Shown: in pieces, positions 34,697-43,794 of the stretch
Numbering within the stretch: position 1 is the first letter of the stretch
Layout of the letters: each line of letters starts with the position of its first letter
NCBI RefSeq assembly: GCF_002282855.1
Contig: NZ_NRIR01000002.1
Coordinates: forward strand, 379,196 to 443,195
Length of the DNA stretch: 64,000 nt
Reading direction: 5' to 3'
Source of the DNA: Paraferrimonas sedimenticola
GTDB taxonomy: Bacteria > Pseudomonadota > Gammaproteobacteria > Enterobacterales > Shewanellaceae
Made by a program: the position numbers and the translations under genes
The notes under the pieces: model-generated
What the model saw: the letters and a program-made list of their open reading frames with translations, nothing else
Told to the model about the DNA's origin: nothing
The model's database searches: none

Positions 34697-36781
34697 ATGC
34701 CTAACACTTCAGCTTCAACTCCTTCTTCCATATTTATTGCTAAAGAACTCAGTTGGTTATCTTTCAACGAGCGAGTATTGCAAGAAGCCCAAGACGATAG
34801 TGTACCTGTCATTGAGCGCTTGCGGTTTCTCGGGATTTTCTCTAGCAATCTCGACGAATTTTACCGAGTGCGAGTCGCTGATGTGCGTCGTCGCTTGCTG
34901 ATCCATCAAGAGCAAGGTGGCGACCCTAAGGCTCAACCTTTGATGGAGGCCATTCAAAACAAGGTGCTGTCTTTACAAGCTAAGTTCGATGACACCTATC
35001 AAAGCCTGCTTATCGAACTGCGCCGTCGCAATATTTACCTAATCAGTGAAGCAGAACTTAGCGACTTCCACGGTCGTTGGATTAAGCGCTATTTCAAACG
35101 AAAACTCTTGCCCTTGTTGGTGCCTATTTGGGTGGAGAACAACAGTCAGATTGCGCAGCGAATCTCGGACGATGTGACCTATTTGGTGGCCCAGCTTCGC
35201 AAAGGTAATCAAACTCGCTACGCCTTGATTGATGTGCCCGCGGATGAGACCAATCGTTTCGTATTGTTGCCCAAGGAAAAGGGTGTGCAAGGTAAATCGG
35301 TAATCTTACTAGACAATGTAATTCGATATTGCCTCGCTGAGTTGTTTAAAGGGGTGATTGAGTTTGATGAGGCTCAAGTGTTCTCGATGAAGCTCACTCG
35401 AGATGCGGAGTTTGAGTTGTCAGGTGATATCGACGACTCTATCGTCAACAAGATGTCGCAGGGCTTAAAACAGCGCTTGGTGTCCGAGCCGGTGCGATAC
35501 GTTTACGATCGAGCTATGCCTAAAGAGATGCGATTACAACTTTCCAGTGCGCTAGGGCTTAGCAGTGTCGATGCGATGATCCCAGGTGGTCGTTACCATA
35601 ACTTTCGAGATTTCATTGGATTTCCAAACATCACAGGTTACAAGTATCTTGAAAATCCAAGTATACCGAGCTTGGAGTCCGCCCAATTCAAAGCACACGC
35701 TAGCGTGTTTGACGCAATAGCCGAGCGCGATGTGCTGCTGTATTACCCCTACCACACCTTTGGTCACTTCACTGAGTTTGTTCGTCAAGCGGCCTACGAC
35801 CCACAAGTCACCTCGATTAAGCTCAATATCTACCGGGTGGCGCGCCATTCCAGAATTATTGCAGCGCTGTTAGACGCCGTCTCAAATGGCAAAGAAGTGA
35901 CTGTGGTGGTTGAGCTTAGGGCTCGCTTTGACGAGGAGGCTAACATAGAGTGGGCCAAGCGACTGACCGATGGTGGTGCCAAAGTCGAGTTTGGGGTGGC
36001 CAGTCTAAAAGTACACTCCAAACTTTGCCTGATCACTCGCCAAGAGGGACAAGAGTCGGTGCGATATGCCCATATTGGTACGGGTAATTTTCACGAGAAG
36101 ACCGCGCGAATCTACACGGATTTTAGTCTGTTCACACAAAGTCCAAGCATTACTCAGGAAGTCAGCCAGGTCTTTGATTTTATTGGTCGCTCCTATCGAC
36201 GCTTCGAATTTAACAACCTACTCGTGTCGCCGATTAACAGTCGAGAGCGAGTGCTACAGATGATTGATAAGGAAATCGAGTTTGCCAAACGCCGTCGAAA
36301 AGCTGAGATCGTTATCAAGGTCAATAATCTGGTGGATAAAGCGGTGATTGAGCGCTTGTATCAAGCATCCCAAGCTGGAGTAAAGGTTCGAATGATTATC
36401 CGCGGCATGTGCGCTTTAGCAGCGGGTATCAAAGGCCTGTCGGAAAACATTAAGGTTATTAGCGTAGTAGACCGTTTTCTAGAGCATCCGAGAGTCATGG
36501 TGTTTCACAATGGCGGTCAGCGCCAAGTGTATCTCGCTAGTTTTGATTTGATGACGCGCAATTTGGATTATCGAGTGGAGGTCGGTACTCCGATTATTGA
36601 TCCGCAATTACAGCAGAGAATCGTCGACCTGCTAGAGCTTCAGTGGAAGGATACGGTGAAAGCCAGAGTGGTGGATGCTGAGCAGACCAACGCTTACGTT
36701 AAACGTGGCAATCGCCGCAAAATTCGCTCGCAAATCGCCAGTTACGATTATCTGAAGAAGTTAGAGAGTAAGCGCAGCTAG
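34697..36781 (+). CDS. ppk1: Polyphosphate kinase 1
   Basis: PPK1 reversibly polymerises the gamma-phosphate of ATP into polyphosphate. The 694-residue length is standard. The N-terminal domain opens with AKELSWLSFNERVLQEA and FLGIFSSNLDEFYRVRV. The catalytic histidines lie in KVHSKLCLITR and in YAHIGTGNFHEKTARIYTDF, the latter being the autophosphorylation region. ppx, its frequent partner, is not adjacent. A bidirectional terminator follows. Confidence 0.96.
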   Translation: MPNTSASTPSSIFIAKELSWLSFNERVLQEAQDDSVPVIERLRFLGIFSSNLDEFYRVRVADVRRRLLIHQEQGGDPKAQPLMEAIQNKVLSLQAKFDDTYQSLLIELRRRNIYLISEAELSDFHGRWIKRYFKRKLLPLLVPIWVENNSQIAQRISDDVTYLVAQLRKGNQTRYALIDVPADETNRFVLLPKEKGVQGKSVILLDNVIRYCLAELFKGVIEFDEAQVFSMKLTRDAEFELSGDIDDSIVNKMSQGLKQRLVSEPVRYVYDRAMPKEMRLQLSSALGLSSVDAMIPGGRYHNFRDFIGFPNITGYKYLENPSIPSLESAQFKAHASVFDAIAERDVLLYYPYHTFGHFTEFVRQAAYDPQVTSIKLNIYRVARHSRIIAALLDAVSNGKEVTVVVELRARFDEEANIEWAKRLTDGGAKVEFGVASLKVHSKLCLITRQEGQESVRYAHIGTGNFHEKTARIYTDFSLFTQSPSITQEVSQVFDFIGRSYRRFEFNNLLVSPINSRERVLQMIDKEIEFAKRRRKAEIVIKVNNLVDKAVIERLYQASQAGVKVRMIIRGMCALAAGIKGLSENIKVISVVDRFLEHPRVMVFHNGGQRQVYLASFDLMTRNLDYRVEVGTPIIDPQLQQRIVDLLELQWKDTVKARVVDAEQTNAYVKRGNRRKIRSQIASYDYLKKLESKRS

Positions 36782-36796
36782 ACAAACTGGATCAAA

Positions 36797-36825
36797 AAAG
36801 GGTTAGCCACTGGTGCTAACCCTTT
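36797..36825. terminator. Bidirectional terminator between ppk and tRNA-Ile
   Basis: AAAGGGTTAGC and GCTAACCCTTT form an 11-bp stem with a seven-base loop. T-rich sequence lies on both sides, so it can serve ppk on the plus strand and the tRNA on the minus strand. Confidence 0.8.
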
Positions 36826-36833
36826 GTTTAATA

Positions 36834-36910
36834 TGGTGGCCCCTCCCAGACTTGAACTGGGGACCTAACGATTATGAGTCGTGTGCTCTAACCAACTGAG
36901 CTAAGGGGCC
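36834..36910 (-). tRNA. ileX: tRNA-Ile (CAU, lysidine-modified)
   Basis: The 77-nt gene folds into a full cloverleaf: acceptor GGCCCCT/AGGGGCC, D arm AGCTCAGTTGGTTAGAGC, anticodon loop CTCATAA, T loop GTTCAAGTC, and encoded CCA end. The anticodon is CAU, but the acceptor and arm sequences match E. coli tRNA-Ile2 (ileX/ileY) rather than initiator or elongator tRNA-Met, so the C34 should be converted to lysidine by TilS to read AUA. Confidence 0.93.
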
Positions 36911-37045
36911 GAAATTCTTTTCAATTGTCTAGGGATGAGGCTTTCATCCCTGAAGCGCCTTCCGGTTCGGCCATCCACGGCCTCACGTTTAACGCTTTCG
37001 AAGTGATGTTAAATCACTTCTCATCACTTTGTGACCGCCTTAAAC
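36911..37045. repeat. Hairpin-rich insert upstream of tRNA-Ile
   Basis: About 135 bp separate the intact tRNA from an upstream 5' tRNA fragment. It holds two perfect 8-bp hairpins, AGGGATGA/TCATCCCT (36931-36938 / 36944-36951) and GAAGTGAT/ATCACTTC (37000-37007 / 37013-37020), and a GGCC/GGCC stem around ATCCAC. No reading frame of note is present. It may be a small repeat element or the decayed remainder of a duplicated tRNA. Confidence 0.55.
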
Positions 37046-37068
37046 CCAACTGAGCTAAGGGGCCGAAA
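37046..37068 (-). pseudogene. 5' fragment of a second tRNA-Ile
   Basis: Twenty-three bases are identical to 36892-36914, covering the 5' acceptor strand and the first half of the D arm plus 4 bases of leader. After the D arm the sequence diverges completely, so the copy cannot make a tRNA. It lies 9 bp downstream of the -10 of the likely tRNA promoter. Confidence 0.75.
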
Positions 37069-37076
37069 CGAGCCAA

Positions 37077-37105
37077 AGTATACGAGACTCTTACCAGCTT
37101 GTCAT
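37077..37105 (-). promoter_or_regulatory. Promoter of the tRNA-Ile unit
   Basis: On the minus strand ATGACA (37100-37105) and TATACT (37077-37082) are separated by exactly 17 bp. Transcription would begin near 37070, at the truncated tRNA copy, and run through the hairpin insert into the intact tRNA. Confidence 0.6.
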
Positions 37106-37162
37106 GGGTAACGGCGTTTGAAAGGCCAAAATTTAGCCGTTACCACTAAGCTAATCAACTCT

Positions 37163-37870
37163 TTAGAAGTGATATTTCACCAGCGCGTTCCAGTTGCGCT
37201 CATTGACGCCTTTAACGCCGAACTTGTTGTTCCAGTGAACGTACTCAAAACCCAGATAAAGCTTACCAGGAATGGATACCCAAGGAGCCACGTCGATTTT
37301 AATTTGCGGGGTAAAGTTTAGGTTGTTGGAGTGGCTGCCTGTACCTGACTCCCAATCCATAAATCCGTCAAACAAGATCTCTGTTTTGGAGAATGGAACG
37401 GCCACGCCCCAGGTCAGGGTTAGCTGCTGCGTATTACTGCGGTGGTCGTTAAATCTTTGGTAGACGTTGGCACCGAAGTGACGAAAGAATGGAATATTCC
37501 AAGAAGAGCCTACACCCAGTAAGAAGTTGTCCTGGCTAAAGCCATTAGAGACCGTATTGAACTCCCAGGTGGTGGCTACGTTCAGCGCTTTTAGCGGGCC
37601 ATTGTCGACCTTCATGAAGTGAAAACGCGGTGAGAACTCACCGTAGATTTCGGTATCACCGTTGTCAGATACCAAGCGGTCGGCGAAGAAGAAGGTATCG
37701 CCCCAGCTGGCATCGTTGACGTACTCAAAGGTGCCTACCCAGCGCTTTGGATCGCCCAACTCGTAGTCGTAACCGCGCAACAGGGTAAGGCTGTAATCTT
37801 GAAAATAGAGTTCTGCGCTGGCCGATGTGCTGGCCATTATCAGAGGTAACGCCAGTAAAGCTTTTTTCAT
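37163..37870 (-). CDS. Tsx-like nucleoside-specific outer-membrane channel
   Basis: A 235-residue outer-membrane protein with a signal peptide (ending STSASA) and a C-terminal HF ending, as in 12-stranded Tsx/OmpK barrels. Motifs such as DYSLTLLRGYDYELG, EFSPRFHFMK and YLGFEYVHWNNKFGVKG are typical of the family in Vibrio and Shewanella. It would carry nucleosides or similar small solutes; no nucleoside catabolic gene is adjacent. Confidence 0.82.
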   Translation of the reverse strand: MKKALLALPLIMASTSASAELYFQDYSLTLLRGYDYELGDPKRWVGTFEYVNDASWGDTFFFADRLVSDNGDTEIYGEFSPRFHFMKVDNGPLKALNVATTWEFNTVSNGFSQDNFLLGVGSSWNIPFFRHFGANVYQRFNDHRSNTQQLTLTWGVAVPFSKTEILFDGFMDWESGTGSHSNNLNFTPQIKIDVAPWVSIPGKLYLGFEYVHWNNKFGVKGVNERNWNALVKYHF

Positions 37871-37993
37871 GTTATGCGTCCTTTACGAGTGAAACAAAGC
37901 GTTAAGCGGGCTCGATCCTAAGTAACATTCCTGTTGTTGGCAAGTTGAAATCCGGCTTTTATTGATGTGTGCCAAGAAACCTTTGGGCACAAA

Positions 37994-38017
37994 AAAGCCC
38001 TGTGTAAACAGGGCTTT
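37994..38017 (-). terminator. Rho-independent terminator of rpoD
   Basis: On the minus strand AAAGCCCTGTTT and its complement form a strong stem followed by TTTTTT. It lies 25 bp after the rpoD stop codon and ends the macromolecular synthesis transcript. Confidence 0.88.
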
Positions 38018-38041
38018 GAATTAAGCTTGAGAGATTCGGAA

Positions 38042-39883
38042 TTATTCGTCCAAGAAGGACTTCAAAATCTCCGAGCGGCTAGGGTGACGCAGCTTGCGCA
38101 ATGCCTTAGCCTCAATCTGACGGATACGCTCACGGGTCACGTCAAACTGTTTGCCCACTTCTTCAAGGGTGTGGTCTGTGTTCATGTCGATACCAAAGCG
38201 CATACGCAGTACCTTGGCTTCACGAGCGGTCAGACCGGCCAACACTTCGTGAGTGGCACTTTTCAGGCTTTCACCGGTAGCAGACTCAACTGGCAACTCG
38301 AGGGTAGTATCCTCGATGAAATCACCTAGATGCGAATCTTCGTCGTCCCCGATTGGGGTCTCCATTGAGATTGGCTCTTTGGCGATTTTCAGCACCTTGC
38401 GAATCTTGTCTTCTGGCATCAGCATGCGCTCGGCCAACTCTTCAGGGGTTGGCTCGCGGCCCATTTCCTGAAGCATTTGACGGCTAATGCGATTGAGCTT
38501 GTTGATGGTCTCAATCATGTGCACCGGAATACGAATGGTACGGGCTTGGTCAGCAATCGAGCGAGTGATTGCCTGACGAATCCACCAAGTCGCATAGGTC
38601 GAGAACTTGTAACCACGACGGTATTCGAACTTATCAACCGCTTTCATCAGGCCAATGTTACCTTCCTGAATCAAGTCCAAGAACTGCAGACCGCGGTTGG
38701 TGTATTTCTTCGCGATAGAAATTACCAGACGCAAGTTCGCTTCAACCATCTCTTTCTTGGCGCGGCGAGCTTTGGCTTCGCCAATCGACATGCGACGGTT
38801 GATGTCTTTAATGTTGGCAATCACCAGACCGGTTTCTTGCTCAACCGCAACCAACTTGGCGCGGCAACGCTCTAAATCGGTTTCTAAACTGGCAAGGGCT
38901 GCTGAGTGTGGCTTGCCCGCGGCAATCTCTTTCTCGTACCAATCAGCGCTAGTTTCGTTGCCTGGGAATACCTTAGTAAAGGCCTTCTTAGGCATACCCG
39001 CGTGATCACAGGTCATCTTAAGAATCAGGCGTTCTTGGGTGCGCACTCGGTCCATCATTTCACGCATACCAGATACAATCGCGTCGAACTGCTTTGGTAC
39101 TAGGCGGAAATCGCGGAACTCTTGCGAGACGTTCTTGATGGCTTTCTTAGAAGCGGCATCTGCGCGGCCTTTCTTTTCGATAATGGCGCTGGCTTCTTCG
39201 TAAGCCTTGCGAAGGGCGTCAAAGCGCTCTTTGGCCAGCTCTGGGTCTGGACCCTTATCGCCTTCTTCTTCCTCGTCGTCATCCGAATCGTCGTCTTCGT
39301 CTTCCAATTCTTCTTCAGACAAAGCAGAGCCCACGTGAGTCGCGGTTGGAGCGGCGGTACCGTCGTCATCTGGATCGACAAAACCACTGATGATATCTGA
39401 CAAGCGCAGCTCTTCAGCTTCGTATTTGTCGTACTGGTCCAGGATATAAGAGATCGCTGCCGGATATTCCGCCACCGAGGTCTGTACAGAATTAATGCCT
39501 TCTTCGATTCGCTTAGCGATACCGATCTCGCCTTCACGAGTCAGTAGCTCTACGGTACCCATTTCACGCATGTACATGCGCACAGGATCTGTGGTTCGGC
39601 CCAGTTCGCTTTCTACCGTTGCCAAGGCCGCCGCTGCCGCTTCTACGGCATCTTCATCGGTCGCATCTTCAGACATCATCAGAGTATCGTTGTCCGGTGC
39701 TTCCTCAAACACCTGGATACCCATGTCATTGATCATCTGAATAATATCTTCGATCTGGTCAGAGTCGACCATATCTGCAGGGAGGTGATCGTTCACCTGA
39801 GCATAGGTCAAATAGCCTTGCTCTTTACCTTTGGCCAGTAACAACTTAAATTGCGACTGTGGAGTTTGATCCATAGATACCAT
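38042..39883 (-). CDS. rpoD: Housekeeping sigma factor RpoD (sigma-70)
   Basis: A 613-residue primary sigma factor. Region 1.1 is at the N-terminus, followed by region 1.2 ([16 protein letters not shown]), a very acidic non-conserved segment (about 195-215, rich in Glu and Asp), region 2 ([32 protein letters not shown]), region 3 and region 4 ([20 protein letters not shown]). It is the last gene of the rpsU-yqeY-dnaG-rpoD order seen in related genera. A terminator follows. Confidence 0.98.
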   Translation of the reverse strand: MVSMDQTPQSQFKLLLAKGKEQGYLTYAQVNDHLPADMVDSDQIEDIIQMINDMGIQVFEEAPDNDTLMMSEDATDEDAVEAAAAALATVESELGRTTDPVRMYMREMGTVELLTREGEIGIAKRIEEGINSVQTSVAEYPAAISYILDQYDKYEAEELRLSDIISGFVDPDDDGTAAPTATHVGSALSEEELEDEDDDSDDDEEEEGDKGPDPELAKERFDALRKAYEEASAIIEKKGRADAASKKAIKNVSQEFRDFRLVPKQFDAIVSGMREMMDRVRTQERLILKMTCDHAGMPKKAFTKVFPGNETSADWYEKEIAAGKPHSAALASLETDLERCRAKLVAVEQETGLVIANIKDINRRMSIGEAKARRAKKEMVEANLRLVISIAKKYTNRGLQFLDLIQEGNIGLMKAVDKFEYRRGYKFSTYATWWIRQAITRSIADQARTIRIPVHMIETINKLNRISRQMLQEMGREPTPEELAERMLMPEDKIRKVLKIAKEPISMETPIGDDEDSHLGDFIEDTTLELPVESATGESLKSATHEVLAGLTAREAKVLRMRFGIDMNTDHTLEEVGKQFDVTRERIRQIEAKALRKLRHPSRSEILKSFLDE

Positions 39884-39907
39884 CCAATTCGGAAATTACA
39901 TACGACA

Positions 39908-39931
39908 AGCAGCACCTCGGGTGCTGCGCAA
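39908..39931 (-). other. Hairpin in the dnaG-rpoD spacer
   Basis: GCAGCACC and GGTGCTGC form a perfect 8-bp stem with a four-base loop about 30 bp upstream of rpoD. In E. coli this spacer carries an RNase E processing site; the hairpin may protect the rpoD half of a processed mRNA. The role is inferred. Confidence 0.4.
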
Positions 39932-40017
39932 ACCAACAATTATAGGCATTTGCGTCTTCTTTGACTAGTGCTGGCACAGGCTTAACCTGAGCTTTTTTTG
40001 CACTAATTCACCGCAAA

Positions 40018-41754
40018 CTAACCTTGCCCTTGTTTCATTTGGGCTATTAACGCCGCTAATTGGCGCTTTTCTCCAGCGCTTAGCTGAGACTTGCTACTAA
40101 GCTGCTGATACTTCTGCTCTAAATACTGCTCGTTCAACCAATACAAGGCTCGAGTAAACTCGGCGGACTGATTGTCAGCAGCGATTTGATGTGACCACTG
40201 CGCCAAGCGCTTAAGCACGTTCGCCTGAGGGTGGTCGCGATACAATTCTAGTAGTTGCCCACTGGTTAACGGCACCTCGCGCACTTTTTCCAGTAAGTCG
40301 GCAAATAATTCGACCCCGTTGAGGGTTAAGTGCTTTAGCACAGGTTGAGGGCTAAGCCCTAGTCCCAATTCAGGATTTTGCACTAACAAAGCAATCGCCA
40401 AGCGCAACGGGGTGCCTCGTCCCTTTAAGCCGCCTGTATCTTTGGCGGGGGAGCTTGGGCGACTGCTCACGCCAAACTTGCGTTTGAGTTCGGCGGCGGA
40501 ATTTAAGCGCAATCGATAAGCTAAATTCTCTAATAGAGTTTCTTGTAAAACGCTGTCCTTGACGGTTTCGATCAGGGTCAGCGCGCGCTTGGCAAGACTG
40601 CCGTCTTCGACCCGATGGCTTTGCGCCAGCGTATCGAATAGGAATTGGTGCAACGGTGTGGCTTTGTCGAGCTCAGCCTCAAAGGCGTCTTTACCTTGTT
40701 GGCGCACGAAGCTATCTGGATCTTCACCGTCGGGCAGAAACACAAAGGCCAACTGATCGCCAGGACGCAGTTGCGGTAGCGCGGTTTCCATGGCGCGCCA
40801 AGCCGCTTCGCGACCGGCTCTATCGCCATCGTAGCAACACACCACCTTGCTGGCGGTGCGCTGTAATAACTGCATTTGCTCGGCAGTGGTACTGGTACCT
40901 AAACTCGCCACCGCGTAGTCGATACCGTATTGAGCCAGCGCGACCACATCCATATAGCCTTCCACGACCACCACTTGCTGAGGGTCGCGAATCGCTTGCT
41001 TGAGCTCGTATAAGCCGTATAGCTCTTGGCCTTTATGGAAAATCGGCGTTTCCGGCGAGTTCAGATACTTAGGCGTGCCATCACCTAACACTCGGCCGCC
41101 AAAGCCAATCACGCGCCCACGGCGATCGCGAATTGGGAACATCAAACGATCGCGAAAACGGTCATAGCGACGACCTTGGTCGTTTTGAATCAGTACGCCG
41201 GTCTCAACTAACTTGTCTTGTTCGTCTTTGGACTGGCGGTGCTGTGACAGCACCCCATCCCAGGCATCTGGTGCAAAACCGATGCGAAACTTTTTGACCA
41301 CCTCACCACTAAGGCCTCGGCCTTTTAAGTAGTCGATGACCTTCTGGCGGTCGGCGTGGTGGCGCAATTGGGCTTGGTAGTAGCGACCCACCTGCTCCAT
41401 TAATTCGTATAAATCTTGCGATGGGCGTGGCGCGCGCGGGGCGCCGTGGCCTTGTTCTCTAATGACCTCTAAGCCGTGTAAGCCCGCCAGTTCTTCTACC
41501 GCATCGGGAAAATCTAAGCGGTCGTACTCCATCAGAAAATCAATGGCGTTGCCGTGAGCGCCGCAGCCGAAGCAGTGATAGAACTGTTTGTCTTGGCTAA
41601 CGGTAAACGAGGGCGTTTTTTCGCCGTGGAAAGGGCAACAAGCGGAGTAGTTTTTACCGGCTTTTTTAAGCGTGACGCGGCTATCCACCAGAGACACTAT
41701 GTCGGTTCTGGCGAGCAGATCGTTAATAAAGTCGCGTGCAATTGGCATTGGCAT
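40018..41754 (-). CDS. dnaG: DNA primase DnaG
   Basis: A 578-residue primase that makes RNA primers for replication. The N-terminal CHC2 zinc-binding domain shows CCPFHGEKTPSF and FYHCFGCGAHGNAIDFL. The TOPRIM core has VVVEGYMDVVALAQ and CCYDGDRAGREAAW. The C-terminal helicase-binding domain (last 140 residues) ends LAALIAQMKQGQG. The start may be ATG 41754 or ATG 41748. The gene lies between yqeY and rpoD as expected. Confidence 0.97.
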   Translation of the reverse strand: MPMPIARDFINDLLARTDIVSLVDSRVTLKKAGKNYSACCPFHGEKTPSFTVSQDKQFYHCFGCGAHGNAIDFLMEYDRLDFPDAVEELAGLHGLEVIREQGHGAPRAPRPSQDLYELMEQVGRYYQAQLRHHADRQKVIDYLKGRGLSGEVVKKFRIGFAPDAWDGVLSQHRQSKDEQDKLVETGVLIQNDQGRRYDRFRDRLMFPIRDRRGRVIGFGGRVLGDGTPKYLNSPETPIFHKGQELYGLYELKQAIRDPQQVVVVEGYMDVVALAQYGIDYAVASLGTSTTAEQMQLLQRTASKVVCCYDGDRAGREAAWRAMETALPQLRPGDQLAFVFLPDGEDPDSFVRQQGKDAFEAELDKATPLHQFLFDTLAQSHRVEDGSLAKRALTLIETVKDSVLQETLLENLAYRLRLNSAAELKRKFGVSSRPSSPAKDTGGLKGRGTPLRLAIALLVQNPELGLGLSPQPVLKHLTLNGVELFADLLEKVREVPLTSGQLLELYRDHPQANVLKRLAQWSHQIAADNQSAEFTRALYWLNEQYLEQKYQQLSSKSQLSAGEKRQLAALIAQMKQGQG

Positions 41755-41854
41755 CCCGGCTGAATGAGCAGCGATTCACTAGCTTAACTCAATCTGGGTG
41801 GCTTATAGAAAACTATTTGTCTCAACCCAACATATTGGGTCGATACCATAAACA

Positions 41855-41881
41855 AACAAGCCGTGCAGGGCACGGCTTGTT
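41855..41881 (-). terminator. Hairpin between yqeY and dnaG
   Basis: AACAAGCCGTGC and GCACGGCTTGTT form a 12-bp stem with a three-base loop, followed on the minus strand by TTGTTTATG. A second small hairpin (CCCAA/TTGGG) lies at 41826-41840. It probably attenuates read-through from rpsU/yqeY into dnaG, keeping primase low. Confidence 0.7.
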
Positions 41882-41902
41882 CATGTCTGGCAGTGTGAAA
41901 CC

Positions 41903-42346
41903 TTAGCTTAAGCGAGAGCGGATAACACCCGAAAGGGCACCCATATCAGCCCGGCCTTGCACCTGAGGTTTCAAAATTCCCATGACTTTGCCCATATCAC
42001 CCATTCCGGAAGCTCCGGATTGGCTGATGGCCGCATCGATCAAAGTGTTCAACTCATCTTGCGACAATGGTTGTGGCAAGAAATCATTGATGACTTCAAT
42101 TTCAGCCGCTTCAATGTCCGCCAATTCTTGACGGCCAGCAGCTTCGTATTGGCTAATAGAGTCTTTGCGCTGTTTGACCATTTTGGTCAATACCGCAATG
42201 ACATCGCTTTCAGACAACTCTTGGCGGGTATCCACCTCGATTTGCTTAATCGCAGCCAATGCCAAACGCAAAGTACCCAAGCGCGCCTTATCTTTGGCAC
42301 GCATGGCATCTTTTTGCGCTTCTTTAAGCTGGGCTAAAGTCGACAT
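41903..42346 (-). CDS. yqeY: YqeY/GatB-domain protein
   Basis: A 147-residue helical protein of the YqeY family, with LAQLKEAQKDAMRAKDKARL at the N-terminus and GMGDMGKVMGILKPQVQGRADM at the C-terminus, which is homologous to the tail of GatB. Its exact role is unknown; a contact with tRNA or aminoacyl-tRNA has been suggested. It starts 6 bp after rpsU and belongs to the same transcript. Confidence 0.93.
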   Translation of the reverse strand: MSTLAQLKEAQKDAMRAKDKARLGTLRLALAAIKQIEVDTRQELSESDVIAVLTKMVKQRKDSISQYEAAGRQELADIEAAEIEVINDFLPQPLSQDELNTLIDAAISQSGASGMGDMGKVMGILKPQVQGRADMGALSGVIRSRLS

Positions 42347-42352
42347 AGGGAA

Positions 42353-42568
42353 TTAGTACAAGCGAACGCGACGTGCGTTTTCGCGAGCCAACTTTTTCAA
42401 GTGACGCTTAGCAGCAGCGGCTTTAGCGCGCTTGCGAGCGGTAGTTGGCTTTTCGTAGTGTTCACGACGACGAACTTCAGACAGGATGCCTGCTTTTTCA
42501 CAAGAGCGCTTGAAACGGCGCAGAGCTACATCAAATGGTTCGTTTTCGCGTACTTTGATAATTGGCAT
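42353..42568 (-). CDS. rpsU: Ribosomal protein S21
   Basis: A 71-residue basic ribosomal protein of the 30S subunit. The sequence [19 protein letters not shown] and the C-terminus RLY are essentially those of E. coli S21. It is the first gene of the macromolecular synthesis operon and diverges from tsaD, an arrangement conserved in gammaproteobacteria. Confidence 0.98.
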   Translation of the reverse strand: MPIIKVRENEPFDVALRRFKRSCEKAGILSEVRRREHYEKPTTARKRAKAAAAKRHLKKLARENARRVRLY

Positions 42569-42604
42569 ATGCCTCTCACCTTACCTTGGATTTTATCCGT
42601 TGAG

Positions 42605-42624
42605 GTGACCAATCGAGTGGTCAC
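42605..42624 (-). promoter_or_regulatory. Inverted repeat in the rpsU leader
   Basis: GTGACCA and TGGTCAC form a perfect 7-bp inverted repeat with a six-base spacer about 37 bp upstream of rpsU. It may act as a stem-loop in the rpsU leader or as an operator between rpsU and tsaD. It does not match the LexA box known near the E. coli operon. Confidence 0.35.
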
Positions 42625-42765
42625 GCAGTGTTCAAAAAATTGGTGCGGAATTCTAAACCGATATCGCCGGCTTTGTAAAGCCCAAACTTTGCCCGTAATC
42701 TAAAAAACTGGCCTAAGCTCGGGGGGCGGAGTAGAATTGCGGCCCCTATTGAATGATGAGAGCGA

Positions 42766-43794
42766 ATGCGAATGCGTGTTTTGGGTATAGAAACCTCCTG
42801 TGATGAAACTGGAATCGCCATTTATGACGACCAGAATGGGCTATTGGCCCACAGTTTATACAGTCAGGTTAAGCTGCACGCAGACTATGGCGGCGTGGTA
42901 CCTGAGCTAGCATCGCGGGATCACGTTCGTAAAATCGTTCCCCTCATCAATCAAACTATAGCTCAAGCGGGCCTGAACGCCGATGATATTGACGCTGTGG
43001 CATACACAAAAGGCCCAGGTCTGATTGGCGCTGTGCTGGTTGGCGCTTGTGTAGGGCGCAGCCTGGCGTTTGCTTGGGGCAAACCTGCCCTTGGCGTGCA
43101 TCATATGGAAGGTCACCTGCTGGCGCCCATGCTAGAAGAGACGCCGCCAGAATTTCCCTTTGTCGCGCTGCTGGTGTCTGGTGGGCACACCCAGCTAGTG
43201 GCGGTGCGCGGTATTGGTGATTACGAGCTGCTCGGCGAGTCGGTAGACGACGCCGCAGGGGAGGCCTTTGATAAAACTGCCAAGCTTTTGGGTTTGGATT
43301 ACCCGGGTGGTCCGCTACTGGCCAAAATGGCAGAGAAAGGCAACAGCGGACGTTTTCGCTTTCCGCGACCAATGACCGACCGACCAGGGCTGGACTTCAG
43401 CTTCAGCGGGCTTAAGACCTTTGCTGCGAATACGATTACCGCCAACAAAGACGATAGTGATCCAGAACAAACTCAGGCGGATATCGCTCTGGCCTTTGAA
43501 GAGGCTGTGGTGGATACCCTGGCCATCAAGTGCAAACGCGCGCTCAAACAAACCGGCTACCAGCGCCTGGTGATTGCCGGTGGCGTGTCGGCCAACCGTC
43601 GCTTACGCGCAGGATTAGAAGCGCTGATGAAAGATTTGGGCGGGCAGGTCTACTATCCAAGAACCGAATTTTGCACCGACAATGGTGCCATGATTGCATT
43701 TGCGGGATTGCAGCGTTTGAAAGCGGGTGAGCGAGAAGGACTGGAAGTCCAAGGTAAACCACGCTGGCCATTAACGGAACTAGCGCCGCTTTAA
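42766..43794 (+). CDS. tsaD: tRNA N6-threonylcarbamoyladenosine transferase TsaD
   Basis: TsaD (Gcp, YgjD) transfers the threonylcarbamoyl group to A37 of ANN-decoding tRNAs, including the tRNA-Ile in this window. The 342-residue protein begins [16 protein letters not shown]; the metal-binding histidines are in [11 protein letters not shown]; later motifs are [10 protein letters not shown] and [12 protein letters not shown]. The start is ATG 42766 or, matching E. coli more closely, ATG 42772. It overlaps plsY by 15 bp at its 3' end. Confidence 0.97.
   Translation: MRMRVLGIETSCDETGIAIYDDQNGLLAHSLYSQVKLHADYGGVVPELASRDHVRKIVPLINQTIAQAGLNADDIDAVAYTKGPGLIGAVLVGACVGRSLAFAWGKPALGVHHMEGHLLAPMLEETPPEFPFVALLVSGGHTQLVAVRGIGDYELLGESVDDAAGEAFDKTAKLLGLDYPGGPLLAKMAEKGNSGRFRFPRPMTDRPGLDFSFSGLKTFAANTITANKDDSDPEQTQADIALAFEEAVVDTLAIKCKRALKQTGYQRLVIAGGVSANRRLRAGLEALMKDLGGQVYYPRTEFCTDNGAMIAFAGLQRLKAGEREGLEVQGKPRWPLTELAPL

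Noticed and set aside
37046-37068. A second tRNA-Ile gene
   Set aside because: Only the 5' acceptor strand and half the D arm are present; no anticodon or T arm follows.
39122-39400. A hydrophobic plus-strand frame opposite the acidic part of rpoD
   Set aside because: It is the antisense of Glu/Asp codons in the acidic non-conserved region of sigma-70.
42605-42624. A LexA box in the rpsU leader
   Set aside because: The repeat lacks the CTG-N10-CAG core.
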